Assembly (NCBI RefSeq): GCF_023336755.1 | Contig: NZ_JALZWP010000001.1 | Location: forward strand, 79,959-143,958 | Reading direction: 5' to 3' | Source of the DNA: Roseinatronobacter domitianus | GTDB lineage: Bacteria; Pseudomonadota; Alphaproteobacteria; Rhodobacterales; Rhodobacteraceae | DNA length: 64,000 bases | Shown here: one piece after another, positions 63,040 to 64,000 of the stretch | Layout of the letters: every line of letters starts with the position of its first letter | Numbering within the stretch: position 1 is the first letter of the stretch | Position numbers and translations under genes: made by a program | The notes under the pieces: model-generated | Seen by the model: the letters and a program-made list of their open reading frames with translations, nothing else | What the model was told of the DNA's origin: nothing | Databases searched by the model: none

Positions 63040-63507
63040 CTAGCCCTCGCCGGATTGCGCTTTCTTTGCCCAAGCGCCGCCGTCCTGCGACCAGTATTCC
63101 GCCTGCACGCCGGCCGCTGCCATTGCCTTCCATTGCGTGCGGGCATGGACGACCGCCGCCTCATCCTGCCCATCGAACAAAATCCACAGCCGTTCCAAGC
63201 CTGCAACATCTGCGGGGTCCACCTCCGCGCGATCCACGGCCATCGCGCAGACGGGATTATTCGGCGCGTCGTGCGCGGTGGTCAATAAAATGGGCTGGTC
63301 GGCGTCGTGCGGGCCACCGGCCAGCCCATGCGGCAAGAAGCTGTCCTTTGCGCCCAGCCACAAGGCGGCATCCAGCCGTTCCAGACCGGCCATGTCCCCC
63401 CCGCGCACGACCACGCGCCAGCCCGCGCCAAATGCGCGGGTCAGCAGCGTCGAAGCCGTCACCTCTACGGGATCGCGCGTCAGGTGGTAGAACATGGCCT
63501 TGCCCAT
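63040..63507 (-). CDS. holC: DNA polymerase III subunit chi
   Basis: This 155-aa protein matches the chi family: MFYHLTRDPVEVTASTLLTRAFGAGWRVVVR at the start and ERLWILFDGQDEAAVVHAR near residue 105. Chi links the clamp loader to SSB. It follows pepA by three bases, a pairing seen widely in proteobacteria. Confidence 0.92.
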   Translation of the reverse strand: MGKAMFYHLTRDPVEVTASTLLTRAFGAGWRVVVRGGDMAGLERLDAALWLGAKDSFLPHGLAGGPHDADQPILLTTAHDAPNNPVCAMAVDRAEVDPADVAGLERLWILFDGQDEAAVVHARTQWKAMAAAGVQAEYWSQDGGAWAKKAQSGEG

Positions 63508-63510
63508 GTG

Positions 63511-64000
63511 TCAGTCCTCGAACCGTGTGCGGATCAGCGCGTCCAGCGTCAACACGCCCCAGCCAGAGGCTCCTTTTGGCGCATGGGCGCTGTCACCTTT
63601 CGTCAGCGCCACGCCAGCAATGTCCAGATGCGCCCATGGCACCCCTTCGGGCACGAAGCGTTCCAGGAACGAGGCGGCGGTGCAGGACCCGGCGGGCCGT
63701 CCGCCCGTGTTCTTCACATCGCCCAGTCGCGAATCGATCTGGCGTTGGTATTCCGCGCCCAAGGGCATCCGCCATGCGCCTTCGCCCGCGTCGCGCGCAG
63801 CCCCAAGAATACCGTCGGCCAGCGTGTCGTCATTGCAGAACACCCCCGCGCGATCATGCCCAAGGGCGATGATGATCGCGCCTGTCAGGGTCGCAAGGTC
63901 GATCATGGCGCGCGGCTCAAATCGTTCGGCGGCGTAATGCAGCATGTCGCACAGCACCAAGCGCCCTTCGGCATCGGTGTTGATGACCTCGATCATGTCG
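63511..64000 (-). CDS. pepA: Leucyl aminopeptidase, C-terminal part (runs off the right edge)
   Basis: The last 162 or so residues of an M17 aminopeptidase are present. The family signature [10 protein letters not shown] lies at the window edge, followed by [15 protein letters not shown] and a conserved end [10 protein letters not shown]. These regions carry metal-binding Asp/Glu and the catalytic Arg of the signature. The start lies beyond 64000. Confidence 0.94.
   Translation of the reverse strand, partial: DMIEVINTDAEGRLVLCDMLHYAAERFEPRAMIDLATLTGAIIIALGHDRAGVFCNDDTLADGILGAARDAGEGAWRMPLGAEYQRQIDSRLGDVKNTGGRPAGSCTAASFLERFVPEGVPWAHLDIAGVALTKGDSAHAPKGASGWGVLTLDALIRTRFED

Overview
The window is GC-rich chromosomal DNA of an alphaproteobacterium, most likely a Rhodobacteraceae anoxygenic phototroph (Rhodobacter/Roseobacter relatives). 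The evidence is the gene order and the spheroidene-type carotenoid genes. The left half (about 0.4-33.2 kb) is a photosynthesis gene cluster; the right half (33.2-64 kb) is mostly housekeeping genes with one disturbed, partly foreign stretch at 42.2-46.6 kb.

Photosynthesis cluster. A leftward superoperon, bchF-N-B-H-L-M-lhaA-puhA-puhB-puhC-bciE-acsF-puhE-hemA-cycA (16480 to 395), has many ATGA or TGATG overlaps and ends in a strong hairpin terminator. It makes 5-aminolevulinate, carries out most of bacteriochlorophyll synthesis, and encodes the reaction-centre H subunit, assembly factors and a soluble cytochrome c2. The divergent arm begins with the regulators aerR/ppaA and ppsR, then bchE-bchJ-bchG-(PucC family)-bchP-idi. 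Convergent to it lies crtI-crtB-tspO; divergent from crtI lies crtA-bchI-bchD-bchO. Both an oxygen-dependent (AcsF plus BciE-like) and an oxygen-independent (BchE) cyclase are present. Six exact and two degenerate PpsR-type palindromes (TGT-N12-ACA) sit upstream of bchF/aerR, bchE, bchG and crtI/crtA, and an FNR-like site overlaps the bchE operator. The crtCDEF, bchCXYZ and puf genes are not between tspO and idi or anywhere else in the window, so the cluster is split.

Right half. A membrane-anchored cytochrome c, a class I amidotransferase hydrolase, a YmdB-type phosphodiesterase, a lipoprotein, moaA and a GT61 glycosyltransferase lead to cmk, a secreted VCBS-like protein, rlmJ and rpsA. The last 191 bp of the rpsA region (gene end plus terminator) is repeated as a direct repeat 3110 bp downstream. 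Between the copies are a BASS-family transporter and an acyl-CoA ligase. An AT-rich orphan gene with a proteasome/HslV-like N-terminus follows. Then come ptsN-hpf-lptB-lptA-lptC-rnd (leftward), a hemolysin III homologue, an XdhC plus MoeA-like pair, a periplasmic glycerophosphodiesterase, a small acidic-tailed membrane protein, a strongly structured intergenic RNA candidate, mmcB, an IalB-type protein, a HerA-like ATPase, obgE-proB-proA, hisA, holC and the end of pepA.

Several families of short intergenic palindromic repeats are scattered through the window.
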